A stretch of DNA of 64,000 nucleotides from Neobacillus cucumis (GTDB taxonomy: Bacteria; Bacillota; Bacilli; Bacillales; Cytobacillaceae). Below the pieces are notes generated by a model. The model was not told the origin of the DNA. It did no database searches and worked only from the letters and a program-made list of their open reading frames with translations. The stretch's first letter is position 1; each line of letters begins with the position of its first letter. The DNA lies in the NCBI RefSeq assembly GCF_002860255.1, contig NZ_PGVE01000052.1:1-64000 (forward strand). Reading direction: 5' to 3'. Positions 1 through 8,457 of this stretch are shown here, one piece after another. The position numbers and the translations under genes were made by a program.

Positions 1-1
1 T

Positions 2-75
2 GCGGGTGTAGTTTACTGGTAAAACCTCAGCCTTCCAAGCTGATGTAGTGGGTTCGATTCCCATCACCCGCTCCA
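2..75 (+). tRNA. tRNA-Gly (TCC anticodon)
   Basis: Cloverleaf with a 7-bp acceptor stem (GCGGGTG at 2-8 with CACCCGC at 65-71). The anticodon loop CTTCCAA places TCC as anticodon, the T-arm carries GGTTCGATTCC, and the terminal CCA (73-75) is encoded. It lies at the window edge and is followed four bases later by tRNA-Ile, so it is probably the tail of a larger tRNA or rRNA cluster. Confidence 0.95.
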
Positions 76-79
76 ATTG

Positions 80-153
<74 letters not shown>

Positions 154-162
154 CTCAAGAAA

Positions 163-194
163 GCTTGATTTCCATAGGGGAATCAGGTTTTTTT
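163..194 (+). terminator. terminator of the tRNA cluster
   Basis: Inverted repeat TTGATTTCC / GGGGAATCAG followed by a run of seven T residues, immediately downstream of tRNA-Ile. Confidence 0.75.
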
Positions 195-221
195 ACGTAA
201 AGCTGTAAAACTAATAAATAT

Positions 222-252
222 CAAAAGCGAACAGCCTCTCTCAACTGTTCGC
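222..252 (-). terminator. terminator of the HAD phosphatase gene
   Basis: On the minus strand an 8-bp stem GCGAACAG / CTGTTCGC with a 10-nt loop is followed by TTTTG, 15 nt after the stop codon of the HAD gene. Confidence 0.75.
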
Positions 253-266
253 ACCACCTCACTAGA

Positions 267-1058
267 TTAAACGGCCATACCTTTCTCTAAAAGCCCGACC
301 TGGATAAGACCATTAAGAATTCCATTTTGAGAAGAGGAAGTCGTAATGAGATCTGCTGCTGTTTTTGCTTCTGGAACCGCATTCCCCATAGCAACTCCTG
401 TACCAACCGTTGTGAGCATTTCAATATCATTTAAACCATCCCCAAAAGCGAAAGCATCTTCTTTTTTTAAATTCAATGCATCTAGGAGCTTTAGAATTCC
501 AACTGCTTTTGAAGCACCACTTGGAAGAATGTCATAGGCAACATCGTGCCATTTTACAAAACTAAATTCAGGAAAGCTGGTCATATATTGTTTGAGATCC
601 TTTGGGTCACAGTATAAATGACCTTGAAAAATCGCTAATTGTTTGAAATACTCTTTATCTACCTCTGGATAGGGCATCATTAATGAATCAAAGCTAGCTT
701 CAATAAACGGATGATTACTCTCAGTTACTTTATAATTATCATGACTACAGTAAGCTAAAGCGTGACCGTTTTGGGCCGTCATATCGGACATTGATTGCAG
801 TACATCTGATCCAATGGGATTAGAGTAAACCTCTTTCCCTTCAAATACTACGTATTGTCCATTCATGGCTACATAGGAATGAATATTTAGTTCCTTTTGA
901 ATCCAGTAGAACATTTTGGGGACACGACCTGTCGCAATGACAGTTTGAATCCCTTTTTCCTGAAGACGGCGAATGGCCTTCTTCGTGGATTCAGGAATGA
1001 CTTTTCTTTCATCTAATAACGTTCCATCAATATCAAAAAATACAATTGGTTTTTTCAT
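267..1058 (-). CDS. Cof-type HAD-IIB family phosphatase
   Basis: 263-residue cytoplasmic haloacid dehalogenase superfamily hydrolase, expected to dephosphorylate sugar phosphates or related metabolites with Mg2+. Motif I is DIDGTLL near residues 9-15 with both catalytic aspartates, motif II is the T of VIATGR near residue 43, and motif IV is GDGLNDIEML near residue 208. The region between them is the C2B cap typical of the Cof/YbiV group. The ATG at 1058 follows a CGGAGGTG ribosome site. It is monocistronic, with its own terminator, a structured leader and a palindromic operator upstream. The substrate cannot be read from the sequence. Confidence 0.9.
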   Translation of the reverse strand: MKKPIVFFDIDGTLLDERKVIPESTKKAIRRLQEKGIQTVIATGRVPKMFYWIQKELNIHSYVAMNGQYVVFEGKEVYSNPIGSDVLQSMSDMTAQNGHALAYCSHDNYKVTESNHPFIEASFDSLMMPYPEVDKEYFKQLAIFQGHLYCDPKDLKQYMTSFPEFSFVKWHDVAYDILPSGASKAVGILKLLDALNLKKEDAFAFGDGLNDIEMLTTVGTGVAMGNAVPEAKTAADLITTSSSQNGILNGLIQVGLLEKGMAV

Positions 1059-1085
1059 ATATATATTTTACACCTCCGATAAGAT

Positions 1086-1135
1086 ACAACACTGCCGTTA
1101 CGCTCGAAGGATTCGATCACGCCGGCTTGTGCTGT
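1086..1135 (-). ncRNA. structured leader hairpin upstream of the HAD gene
   Basis: Read on the minus strand, the 5' leader folds into a long hairpin. ACAGCAC pairs with GTGTTGT (including one G-U that pairs only in the minus-strand RNA), GCC pairs with GGC, and an inner TCGAA pairs with TTCGA. There is no U-run after it, so it is not an ordinary terminator. It ends about 8 nt before the ribosome site. No known riboswitch family was recognised. Confidence 0.4.
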
Positions 1136-1161
1136 ATGTCTTGCACCTAGAGCATATTTTA

Positions 1162-1175
1162 TGAAACGCGTTTCA
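1162..1175. promoter_or_regulatory. LacI/cre-like palindromic operator
   Basis: Perfect 14-bp palindrome TGAAACGCGTTTCA with a central CG, the hallmark of LacI/CcpA-type operators. It lies between the terminator of the LacI gene and the HAD gene, so it most likely controls the HAD gene, either through the adjacent regulator or CcpA. Confidence 0.55.
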
Positions 1176-1211
1176 GGTCAAGTAATTTTATGAAAATTTT
1201 AAAATCACCCT

Positions 1212-1242
1212 AAAAAAAACTTGAACCTGTAGGCTCAAGTTT
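1212..1242 (-). terminator. terminator of the LacI regulator gene
   Basis: On the minus strand AAACTTGAGCC pairs with GGTTCAAGTTT (11 bp with one G-U) around a 4-nt loop and runs into eight U residues. Confidence 0.85.
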
Positions 1243-1251
1243 AGTACACCA

Positions 1252-2217
1252 TTATACTGTCTCACGTTCAATCAATGTAACAGGCACCTCTTGATAGACA
1301 GCAATCTCACTTTCGTTCATCGCCTGAAGAAATTGCTTCCTTCCAATCTCCATGAGAGGAATTTCAATCGTCGTAATCTGCATCATATGAGCGATAGGCT
1401 GATTATTAAAACCAATAATCGCTAAATCACTTGGAATGGAGAAATTGCGATTTTGTGCACTGGTAACAATTCCGGCTGCAACTTCATCACTTGTGACCAG
1501 CATAGCAGAAGGAGGATTAGACATTTGTTGAACTCTATCGAGTACTTTTTCTCCATCTTCAAATTGAAGACATTGAGTAATAATATATTCAGGATGATAG
1601 GGCAACTGATATTTTTCAATAAAATGCTCATATGCCAATGCTCTATTCTTGCTATTTGCACCTGAGTTACGATAAATACAATAACCAATGTTTCGATGAC
1701 CTTTTTCGTATAAGTATTCAAGAGCAGTCAGGAAACCTTGATAGTGGTCTACAAACGTTGAAGAGACATTTCTCCCTCGGGTATCCTCGCATAAGACAAT
1801 TCGGCCATACGTTAAGTATTCTTCAATAATCGGCCATTCGGAGATTCTTGAACAGATGATTAAGGCATCAATTTGTTTTTGTTTTAGCATTTGCAGGGCC
1901 TCAAGTTCCTTTACCACCTCATAGTTGGTCTGAAATAGGACCAGCTTATAATTGTTTTCTAATGCTTCTATCGCAATTCCCTTTATTAAAAGAGAAAAGT
2001 ATGGATGGTCAATAAAGGGCACAACCACACCAATAAGAAAGGTTTTACCCATACTTAAGTGGATCGCATTAATATTTGGCTGATAATTGCTCTCCTTTAT
2101 GGCGGACAAGACCTTGTTTCTCTTTTCCTCCCTAACATATGGATGGTTATTTAGTACCCTTGAAACAGTCGTCACCGAAACCCCAGCCATTTTGGCTAAA
2201 TCTCTAATGTTTGTCAT
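1252..2217 (-). CDS. LacI/GalR-family transcriptional regulator
   Basis: 321-residue repressor. The N-terminus (residues 1-55) is a LacI helix-turn-helix with hinge (IRDLAKMAGVSVTTVSRVLNN), followed by a periplasmic-binding-protein-like effector domain (about 60-315) with GVVVPFIDHPYF and the SAMLVTSDEVAAGI segment near residue 235. The ATG is preceded by AGGTGAT. A palindromic operator lies downstream, before the HAD gene, and AGCGTTTAGTAAACT-like sequence in its own promoter region suggests autoregulation. It resembles the DegA-like branch of Bacillus LacI proteins; effector unknown. Confidence 0.9.
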   Translation of the reverse strand: MTNIRDLAKMAGVSVTTVSRVLNNHPYVREEKRNKVLSAIKESNYQPNINAIHLSMGKTFLIGVVVPFIDHPYFSLLIKGIAIEALENNYKLVLFQTNYEVVKELEALQMLKQKQIDALIICSRISEWPIIEEYLTYGRIVLCEDTRGRNVSSTFVDHYQGFLTALEYLYEKGHRNIGYCIYRNSGANSKNRALAYEHFIEKYQLPYHPEYIITQCLQFEDGEKVLDRVQQMSNPPSAMLVTSDEVAAGIVTSAQNRNFSIPSDLAIIGFNNQPIAHMMQITTIEIPLMEIGRKQFLQAMNESEIAVYQEVPVTLIERETV

Positions 2218-2252
2218 CTTATCACCTAGTTTACTAAACGCTTATTAATTCG

Positions 2253-2280
2253 ATTATAGTACATAAAGGAAGTAATCCAA
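2253..2280 (-). promoter_or_regulatory. sigma-A promoter of the LacI gene
   Basis: Minus-strand TTGGAT and TATAAT are separated by 16 bp, about 35 bp upstream of the ATG. The -10 is a perfect consensus. Confidence 0.5.
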
Positions 2281-2412
2281 ACAAACTGATTTTTTTATAT
2301 TGTAGAGATATACAGAGGTTCTAATTATTTAATAGGTAACGAGGAAAATGGAACTCTCGTGACCTTTTTTTAGCAACACCTTAGTAACACTTAGCTACCT
2401 TGCAAACCGTTT

Positions 2413-3177
2413 TTACATTCCACCAGAAACACTAAGAGTTTCTCCAGTGATGGCTGCTGCACCATTAGATGCAAGGAAAATAGCAGCTGAGGCAACTTCA
2501 GACTGATCGATAAAACGTTTTAGAGCTTGTTTGTTTAAAAGATGTTTGTGCAATGCTTCTTCTTCGGACGTTCCATCCTCCTGTGCTAAGGCAGCAAGCT
2601 GGTTCATAACCAATTCTGTTTTTACTACTCCAGGCATGATTGCATTAACAGTAATGCCGTCATTAGCTGCTTCAATCGCAACCGTTCTAGTTAAGCCAAC
2701 GACGCCATGTTTTGCAGAAACGTAGGCAGCTTTAAATGGCGAAGCCATTTTTCCGTGAACAGAGGAAATATTGATGATTCTTCCGTATTGTTGTATTTTC
2801 ATAAGTGGTATAACATGTTTAGTCAACAGGAATGGTCCCGTTAACATAACACCAATCAATAGATTCCATTTTTCAGTTGGGAAATCTTCTACCTTATCAA
2901 TATGCTGTAGGCCAGCATTATTAACCAATACATGAACAGAACCCCTGTCTGCCACTACTTGATCAATAAAGCTTTTTACGGAATCCTCGTCTGCAACATT
3001 TACCTGGTAACCTTTAGCTTGACTTCCAAGTGTTTCTGCACTTTTTACAGCATTATCAAGATTTAAATCTGCAATGGCAACAAAATCGCCGTTTTTCACA
3101 AACGCCTCGGCAATGGAATAACCAATACCTCTAGCAGCACCTGTAACAATGACTGTTCTATTTGTATGCTCTTTCAT
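2413..3177 (-). CDS. 3-hydroxybutyrate dehydrogenase (SDR family)
   Basis: 254-residue NAD-dependent short-chain dehydrogenase predicted to interconvert D-3-hydroxybutyrate and acetoacetate. The Rossmann motif TGAARGIGYS is near residues 11-20, NNAG near 91, the catalytic Ser in INISSVHGKMASP, and YVSAKHG supplies Tyr and Lys; the C-terminus ITGETLSVSGGM is typical of the family. The ATG at 3177 has GGGAGAA upstream; an in-frame extension to 3279 has no ribosome site. It is divergent from a LysR gene and close to an acetoacetate decarboxylase, which supports acetoacetate as substrate. Substrate assignment is by similarity and context. Confidence 0.8.
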   Translation of the reverse strand: MKEHTNRTVIVTGAARGIGYSIAEAFVKNGDFVAIADLNLDNAVKSAETLGSQAKGYQVNVADEDSVKSFIDQVVADRGSVHVLVNNAGLQHIDKVEDFPTEKWNLLIGVMLTGPFLLTKHVIPLMKIQQYGRIINISSVHGKMASPFKAAYVSAKHGVVGLTRTVAIEAANDGITVNAIMPGVVKTELVMNQLAALAQEDGTSEEEALHKHLLNKQALKRFIDQSEVASAAIFLASNGAAAITGETLSVSGGM

Positions 3178-3328
3178 TGATATTCTCCCTTTTCTATAAA
3201 TTGAAAACCTTTGTTCTAAATAAGGCTTATTAAAAACCTTTTTTATTATAAAGCAGTCGGATATATTGGTAAAATACATATATTGAATAATATTTATGAA
3301 AAATAATTATAAAAGGAGGGATTGGCAT
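3178..3328. promoter_or_regulatory. divergent control region, SDR gene and LysR gene
   Basis: 151-bp AT-rich intergenic region holding the promoters of the two divergent genes. LysR regulators normally bind such a region. No single T-N11-A site stands out clearly enough to mark. Confidence 0.4.
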
Positions 3329-4240
3329 TTGGAAAGCCGACAATTGGGATATTTTATCGAGGTTGCCAAACACCTTAGCTTTTCGAAGGCAGCAGAGAAG
3401 CTTAATATAACGCAGCCTACTTTGAGCAAAATGGTTAAAAACTTAGAGGAAGAGTTAGATGTCCTTTTATTTGACAGAACGACAAAACATATGAAATTGA
3501 CGGATGCAGGGGAGATTGTCTATGAAGAAGCACAGGAAATTATGAGGTTGATGAATAATCTGTCAGACAAGCTTGCTGATATGATGAAAATTAAAAAAGG
3601 TACTATAAAAATTGGACTCCCTCCAGTTATAGGCTCTCTCTTTTTTCCTAAGTTGATTATGGACTTTCGTCAGTCCTATCCAAATATCCAAATAGAATTG
3701 GAAGAGGAGGGGGCTAAAAAAGTAGAAAAGATGATAGAAGAAGGGAGTGTAGACTTTGGTTTTGCTGTACTACCTGTCAATCAGGAACTGTTTGATTCCT
3801 GCCCGTTTATTAAAAGCGAGTTAAAGTTAATCGTAGATAGAGGGCATCCCTTAGCTAATGTTGAAACAATTCCTCTTAAAACATTAAAAAATGATTCCTT
3901 TATTTTCCTGCGGGAGGGATTTGCTTTACATGATCGTATTCGTGAATCCTGTATTCAAGCTGGATTTAATCCCAACGTCATTTATGAAAGCTCCCAGTGG
4001 GATTTCATTAGTGAAATGGTTGCGAATAGGCATGGTGTAGCTATTTTGCCAGAACCTCTCTGCAGTAAACTAGATCCATCAGTGATTAAAACTGTTTCAA
4101 TAAGGGAACCTAAAATCCCATGGAATCTTGCTATCATTTGGAGAAAAAATAAATATCTATCTTATGCCACAAGGGAATTGCTCTATTTTATCCAGTCTAA
4201 ATTTCCAACAAGCAATAGAGAAAAAAGTACCAAGTTCTAA
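3329..4240 (+). CDS. LysR-family transcriptional regulator
   Basis: 303-residue LysR regulator. The winged HTH occupies residues 1-60 (LGYFIEVAKHLSFSKAAEKLNITQPTLSKMVKNLEEEL), followed by a linker helix and an effector-binding domain from about residue 85. The TTG at 3329 is chosen because AAAGGAGGGA ends 7 nt before it and the protein then begins directly at the HTH; the upstream ATG at 3296 has no ribosome site. It is divergent from the hydroxybutyrate dehydrogenase and precedes the acetoacetate decarboxylase in the same direction, so it probably regulates both in response to a ketone-body-related metabolite. Confidence 0.88.
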   Translation: MESRQLGYFIEVAKHLSFSKAAEKLNITQPTLSKMVKNLEEELDVLLFDRTTKHMKLTDAGEIVYEEAQEIMRLMNNLSDKLADMMKIKKGTIKIGLPPVIGSLFFPKLIMDFRQSYPNIQIELEEEGAKKVEKMIEEGSVDFGFAVLPVNQELFDSCPFIKSELKLIVDRGHPLANVETIPLKTLKNDSFIFLREGFALHDRIRESCIQAGFNPNVIYESSQWDFISEMVANRHGVAILPEPLCSKLDPSVIKTVSIREPKIPWNLAIIWRKNKYLSYATRELLYFIQSKFPTSNREKSTKF

Positions 4241-4337
4241 TTTTATTCATGTACGGAATAAATGATATTCATTATATGTATTTTACCTATATTTAAATTA
4301 GGATTAAAATTTGGTGTATAAAAGGAGGATGAATCGT

Positions 4338-5096
4338 ATGTTAATAGAAGATGTAAAAAAGCAAATCTCGACACCACTTGGTGCACCAGCTTATCCAAAA
4401 GGTCCTTATTTATTCCGCAACAGGGAATACTTGAATATTGTTTACCGTACAGATATGGATTCATTAAAAAAAGTAGTTCCAGAGCCATTAGAGATTGAAG
4501 ACCCTCTTGTTAAATTTGAAATCATGTACATGCCTGATGTTACGGGTTTGGGTGCCTACACGGAGTGCGGTCAGGTTATTCCAATAACCTTCAATAATGA
4601 AAAAGGAGAATACCTCCATGCTATGTATGTGGATAATCATCCTGCCATTGCACTGGGTAGAGAAGCAAGTGCTTATCCGAAAAAGCTAGGTGCTCCTAAG
4701 CTTTATATCGACTCAGATACCCTTGTTGGAACACTAGATTATGGAAGTCTCCGTGTCGCAAATGCGACAATGGGCTATAAACATCAGCCGATGGATATAA
4801 AATTAGCGAGAGAAGAGCTCACTCGTCCAACTTTTATGCTAAAAATCGTTCCTGACTTTAATGGGAAGCAAAAGGTTTGTGAACTAGTTAGAACAGATAT
4901 ATCGGAATTAACTATCCATGGAGCATGGACAGGACCTGCCCGTTTGCAATTATTTGAACATGTGCTTGCACCAATGGCGGACCTCCCAGTTCTTGAAATC
5001 GTTCATGTTTCTCATATTCTTACTGACCTTAAACTTGCAGCACCAACCGTAGCTTATGATTATTTGGCAAAAGATAAAGTAGGAACAAACAGTTAA
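4338..5096 (+). CDS. adc: acetoacetate decarboxylase
   Basis: 252-residue enzyme of the ADC family that converts acetoacetate to acetone and CO2 by a Schiff-base mechanism. The diagnostic SAYPKKLGAPKL segment places the catalytic lysine at residue 115, the same number as in the clostridial enzyme. GTLDYGSLRVANATMGYKH and the late WTGPARLQLFEH are also family signatures. The ATG at 4338 follows AAAGGAGG by about 9 nt. Together with the neighbouring hydroxybutyrate dehydrogenase it would drain 3-hydroxybutyrate and acetoacetate to acetone. No CoA transferase or thiolase is adjacent. Confidence 0.9.
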   Translation: MLIEDVKKQISTPLGAPAYPKGPYLFRNREYLNIVYRTDMDSLKKVVPEPLEIEDPLVKFEIMYMPDVTGLGAYTECGQVIPITFNNEKGEYLHAMYVDNHPAIALGREASAYPKKLGAPKLYIDSDTLVGTLDYGSLRVANATMGYKHQPMDIKLAREELTRPTFMLKIVPDFNGKQKVCELVRTDISELTIHGAWTGPARLQLFEHVLAPMADLPVLEIVHVSHILTDLKLAAPTVAYDYLAKDKVGTNS

Positions 5097-5338
5097 GCCA
5101 AATTAAAGACAATAGTCTATTCAACGACCTATTCTTATTAGAATAAGTTCGTTTAACGTAACAAGTGGTTAGTTGAAAAACGTATTAAAAAGACCAAACT
5201 ATGGTATTATCCCCTTTAAGTAGACAGTGTAAAAAGACCATGATTTTATCATGGAGGATACATTACTACTTGGAGGGGATTTTTCTATGGTTAAAATATC
5301 AAAAATATTCTTTAACAGACTTTTTATAAAAAATATCG
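5097..5338. other. non-coding stretch with possible IS150-like left-end remnant
   Basis: No credible gene. It holds a near-perfect inverted repeat around 5130-5150 (TATTCTTATTAGAATAAG). From about 5209, CCCCTTTAAGTAGACAGTG precedes a good ribosome site (TGGAGGGG) and an ATG at 5287 whose frame stops after about 26 codons. The start MVKISK and the CCCTTTAAGT-type edge resemble the left end of IS3/IS150-group elements with a decayed orfA. No right end or direct repeat was identified, so this is tentative. Confidence 0.3.
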
Positions 5339-5368
5339 TTGCAAAAGCGCTTACATTTGGTTTATAAT
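5339..5368 (+). promoter_or_regulatory. promoter of the isomerase-kdgK-MFS operon with overlapping cre
   Basis: TTGCAA and TATAAT are separated by 18 bp. A cre-like site CAAAAGCGCTTACA (5342-5355, 12 of 14 consensus positions) covers the -35 and spacer, where bound CcpA would block polymerase. Confidence 0.65.
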
Positions 5369-5386
5369 ATGAATAAATCGATTTAC

Positions 5387-5412
5387 TAAACCGGTTTACT
5401 AAAACGTTTTAG
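5387..5412. promoter_or_regulatory. tandem LacI-type operators before the isomerase operon
   Basis: Two perfect palindromes sit side by side, TAAACCGGTTTA (5387-5398) and CTAAAACGTTTTAG (5399-5412), about 20-45 bp downstream of the -10 box. The same core (AAACCG/AAACG) recurs before the hxlA-like gene at 9609-9634, so both units are probably controlled by the LacI regulator encoded between them. Confidence 0.65.
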
Positions 5413-5443
5413 AATAAATGTTCATCTAGAAAGGATCTTTAAT

Positions 5444-6217
5444 ATGAGAAACGTGATTGTCCCGTTAAATGCTTATGACAGCATCGAAGTGACAACAAAG
5501 GGCCAAGCATCATTTGTTAGATTGATTGCTGAAGCCGGAGCTTATGGAATGGAAATTCGCCGTGAATTATTGCAGGTTGAAAATCAAGAGATTGATAGAA
5601 TAAAGAGTGAAATGGATCAATATGAGCTGTTCACTGTTTATTCCGCTCCGATTGAATGCTGGAAGGAGGATTATCAGTTAAACAAAGAGCAATTAAGTTT
5701 GATTTTTCAAGAAGCGGCCGCTCTTGGTGCAAAATGGGTTAAGATCTCATTAGGTCATTTTCAGAAGAACAAATCAAATATGGCAGAACTCGATGAGTTT
5801 CTGAGACAGCAGGAAGAGATTCAGCTACTAATTGAAAATGATCAAACACCCCATGGAGGAAATGTTGAACATTTACAGGCATTTTTTGAAAACACTGTAG
5901 AGCATAGGGTTCCTGTTAAAATGACATTTGATGCAGGAAACTGGTATTATTCAGGGCAGGATGTTGAAGTTGCGCTGCAAAAACTAACTCCATATGTCAT
6001 TTACCTCCATTTAAAACAAGTAACTGAAGCACTTGAAACAGTGCCGTTGCAACCGGATGGGGAACATAGCTGGAAGATAGTAATGGGGCAATTTCCGGCA
6101 GATTTGGTGAAAGCGCTCGAATTTCCAATTGTACCGAAAGAGAAAACAAGAGACTATATCCAAATGATCATGGATATGGGGAGAGAAAGTGAGGCGTTAT
6201 TAACATGCAACAGCTAG
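5444..6217 (+). CDS. sugar phosphate isomerase/epimerase-like TIM-barrel protein
   Basis: 257-residue member of the AP-endonuclease-2/xylose-isomerase-like TIM-barrel family. Candidate metal-binding residues are Glu in LLIENDQT (near 142), Asp in KMTFDAGNW (near 172) and His in IYLHLKQ (near 193). AAAGGA lies before the ATG. It is the first gene of a three-gene operon, overlapping the kinase gene by 13 bp. It presumably isomerises or epimerises the transported sugar or sugar acid before phosphorylation; the substrate is not deducible from sequence. Confidence 0.75.
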   Translation: MRNVIVPLNAYDSIEVTTKGQASFVRLIAEAGAYGMEIRRELLQVENQEIDRIKSEMDQYELFTVYSAPIECWKEDYQLNKEQLSLIFQEAAALGAKWVKISLGHFQKNKSNMAELDEFLRQQEEIQLLIENDQTPHGGNVEHLQAFFENTVEHRVPVKMTFDAGNWYYSGQDVEVALQKLTPYVIYLHLKQVTEALETVPLQPDGEHSWKIVMGQFPADLVKALEFPIVPKEKTRDYIQMIMDMGRESEALLTCNS

Positions 6218-7164
6218 ATGTAGTTACCTTTGGGGAAGCCATGACGATGTTTATCGCCAATCAACCGGGGCCTTTACATGAAGTTAGTCAGTTCACCCGC
6301 GAACTTGCAGGTGCTGAAACTAATGTGGCTATTGGCCTTGCAAGACTGGGACTTTCTGCAGGGTGGGCAAGTAAACTCGGAAATGATGTGTTCGGAAAGT
6401 TTATCATGGACCGGCTGAAAAATGAAAACGTCAACATTGATCATGTATGGATTGATGATAAATATCCAACAGGCTTTCAATTAAAATCGAAGGTGCTCGA
6501 AGGGGATCCTGAGGTTCAATACTTCAGAAAGGGCTCGGCAGCAAGTCATCTTAACGTAGCTGATTTTAATGAAGCCTACTTTTTAGCCGCAAAGCACCTG
6601 CATATGACAGGAATTCCCCTAGCGATTTCGGAAGAGGCAAGAGAATTTGCGTACCATGCCTTAGCCTTTATGAAAAAGAATGGCCGTACGATTTCCTTTG
6701 ATACCAATTTACGCCCAAGTCTTTGGAGCTCTCAAGAAGAAATGATTAAACATATTAACCAAGCAGCATTTCAAGCCGATTATGTGCTGCCTGGGGTATC
6801 CGAAGGTGAAATATTAACAGGGTTCAAAGATCCTCGTGATATTGCTGCCTTTTACCTTGATCAAGGTGTTAAGCTAGTAGTGATTAAGCTTGGAAGTGCG
6901 GGAGCATTTTATAAAACAGCATCCGAAGAAGGGACAGTACAAGGTTTTAAGGTAGAAAAAATAATTGATACCGTTGGTGCCGGTGACGGATTTGCGGTAG
7001 GAGTCATTAGTGGATTACTTGATAGGCTTACTATTAAAGAAGCAGTTATAAGAGGTAATGCGATTGGATCTCTGGCGGTTCAAGCACCGGGAGACAATGA
7101 TGGTTATCCGACCAAAGATAAATTACTTGCCTATATTGAAAAAAATCTACAGGGAGTGAAATAA
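6205..7164 (+). CDS. kdgK: PfkB-family sugar kinase, KdgK-like
   Basis: 319-residue ribokinase/PfkB kinase. The opening VVTFGEAMTMFIANQPGPLHEV, the early GAETNVAIGLARLG and the C-terminal DTVGAGDGFAVGVISG (anion hole and catalytic Asp) closely follow 2-keto-3-deoxygluconate kinases of Bacillus. The reaction would be ATP-dependent phosphorylation of KDG or a similar ketohexonate. The gene overlaps the isomerase gene and is followed 2 bp later by the MFS gene. No KDPG aldolase is in the window, so the true substrate may differ from KDG; the family call is firm, the symbol provisional. Confidence 0.75.
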   Translation: MQQLDVVTFGEAMTMFIANQPGPLHEVSQFTRELAGAETNVAIGLARLGLSAGWASKLGNDVFGKFIMDRLKNENVNIDHVWIDDKYPTGFQLKSKVLEGDPEVQYFRKGSAASHLNVADFNEAYFLAAKHLHMTGIPLAISEEAREFAYHALAFMKKNGRTISFDTNLRPSLWSSQEEMIKHINQAAFQADYVLPGVSEGEILTGFKDPRDIAAFYLDQGVKLVVIKLGSAGAFYKTASEEGTVQGFKVEKIIDTVGAGDGFAVGVISGLLDRLTIKEAVIRGNAIGSLAVQAPGDNDGYPTKDKLLAYIEKNLQGVK

Positions 7165-7166
7165 GG

Positions 7167-8450
7167 ATGAAACAAACAATTGCAAAACAAAGATGGCTTC
7201 GCTTAATTCCAATTGCTTTTATCACTTACAGCCTTGCCTATCTTGACCGAGCAAACTATGGATTTGGGGCAGCGGCGGGATTAGCAAAAGATCTTCATAT
7301 CACACCTGGTACTTCATCATTACTTGGTTCGCTATTTTTCTTAGGTTATTTCTTTTTCCAAGTGCCTGGTGCGAACTATGCAGAAAAGAAGAGTGCGAAG
7401 AAACTAATTTTCTGGTCTTTGATCCTTTGGGGCGGTTTAGCTTCTGCAACAGGTTTAATTACCAATATTAATCTACTATTTGTCATTCGGTTTGCGCTTG
7501 GTGTAGTAGAAAGTGCCGTTATGCCGGCTATGTTAGTATTCTTAAGCCACTGGTTTACGAAAGCAGAACGTTCTCGTGCAAATACATTCTTAATTTTAGG
7601 TAACCCTGCTACTGTCTTATGGATGTCAATTGTATCCGGTTACTTACTAAATTCTGTGGGCTGGAGATGGATGTTTATTATTGAAGGTCTTCCAGCTGTT
7701 ATTTGGGCCTTCATTTGGTGGAAACTGGTTGATGATAAGCCAAGGGAGGCAAAGTGGTTAACGGAGCAAGAAAAGCAGGATTTTGAAAACCAGTTAGAAA
7801 AAGAACAAGAAGGTTTGAAAGCGGTTAAAAATTACAGTGAAGCCTTTAAATCAAAACCGGTGATTTTATTAAGTGCTCAATACTTTCTATGGAGCATTGG
7901 GGTATATGGTTTTGTTATGTGGTTGCCATCTATTATTAAATCAGCACCAAACATGGATATTGTCACAACAGGCTGGTTATCATCTGTACCGTATATTTTA
8001 GCAGTTGTATTAATGTTAACGGCTTCCTATTTCTCTGATAAAACGTTAAATCGGAGCGGTTTTGTTTGGCCATTCCTATTAATTGGTGCCATTGCATTCT
8101 ATGCTTCTTACACTCTTGGCACAAATCATTTCTGGATTTCGTTTATTCTGCTTGTCATTGCAGGCGGTGCCATGTATGCTCCATACGGACCGTTCTTTGC
8201 GATAATTCCTGAAATCCTGCCTCGTAATGTGGCTGGTGGTGCAATGGCCCTCATTAACAGTATGGGTGCGTTAGGTTCATTCGTTGGTTCTTATATTGTT
8301 GGTTACTTAAATGGAGCTACAGGTGGATTTGGTGCATCTTATATCTTTATGGCGGGCTCTCTATTCCTTTCTGCCCTCTTAACGGTTTGGGCAATAAAGG
8401 CTGCAAAAAAGGAGAGTAATAAATCAACTGATATTAAAGTCACAGCTTAA
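7167..8450 (+). CDS. MFS transporter, anion:cation symporter-like (sugar acid uptake)
   Basis: 427-residue integral membrane protein with about 12 hydrophobic helices. The start YLDRANYGFGAAAGLAKDL and the long central cytoplasmic loop (residues about 190-225, rich in Lys and Glu) are typical of the ACS subfamily that imports hexuronates, glucarate or galactonate. It starts 2 bp after the kinase stop and ends at a terminator, completing an import-isomerise-phosphorylate operon. The actual substrate is inferred only at the level of a sugar acid or similar polyhydroxy anion. Confidence 0.82.
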   Translation: MKQTIAKQRWLRLIPIAFITYSLAYLDRANYGFGAAAGLAKDLHITPGTSSLLGSLFFLGYFFFQVPGANYAEKKSAKKLIFWSLILWGGLASATGLITNINLLFVIRFALGVVESAVMPAMLVFLSHWFTKAERSRANTFLILGNPATVLWMSIVSGYLLNSVGWRWMFIIEGLPAVIWAFIWWKLVDDKPREAKWLTEQEKQDFENQLEKEQEGLKAVKNYSEAFKSKPVILLSAQYFLWSIGVYGFVMWLPSIIKSAPNMDIVTTGWLSSVPYILAVVLMLTASYFSDKTLNRSGFVWPFLLIGAIAFYASYTLGTNHFWISFILLVIAGGAMYAPYGPFFAIIPEILPRNVAGGAMALINSMGALGSFVGSYIVGYLNGATGGFGASYIFMAGSLFLSALLTVWAIKAAKKESNKSTDIKVTA

Positions 8451-8457
8451 AGAAATC

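Noticed and set aside
5130..5150. Inverted repeat after adc as a terminator
   Set aside because: No T-run on either strand and an AT-only stem, so termination is doubtful.
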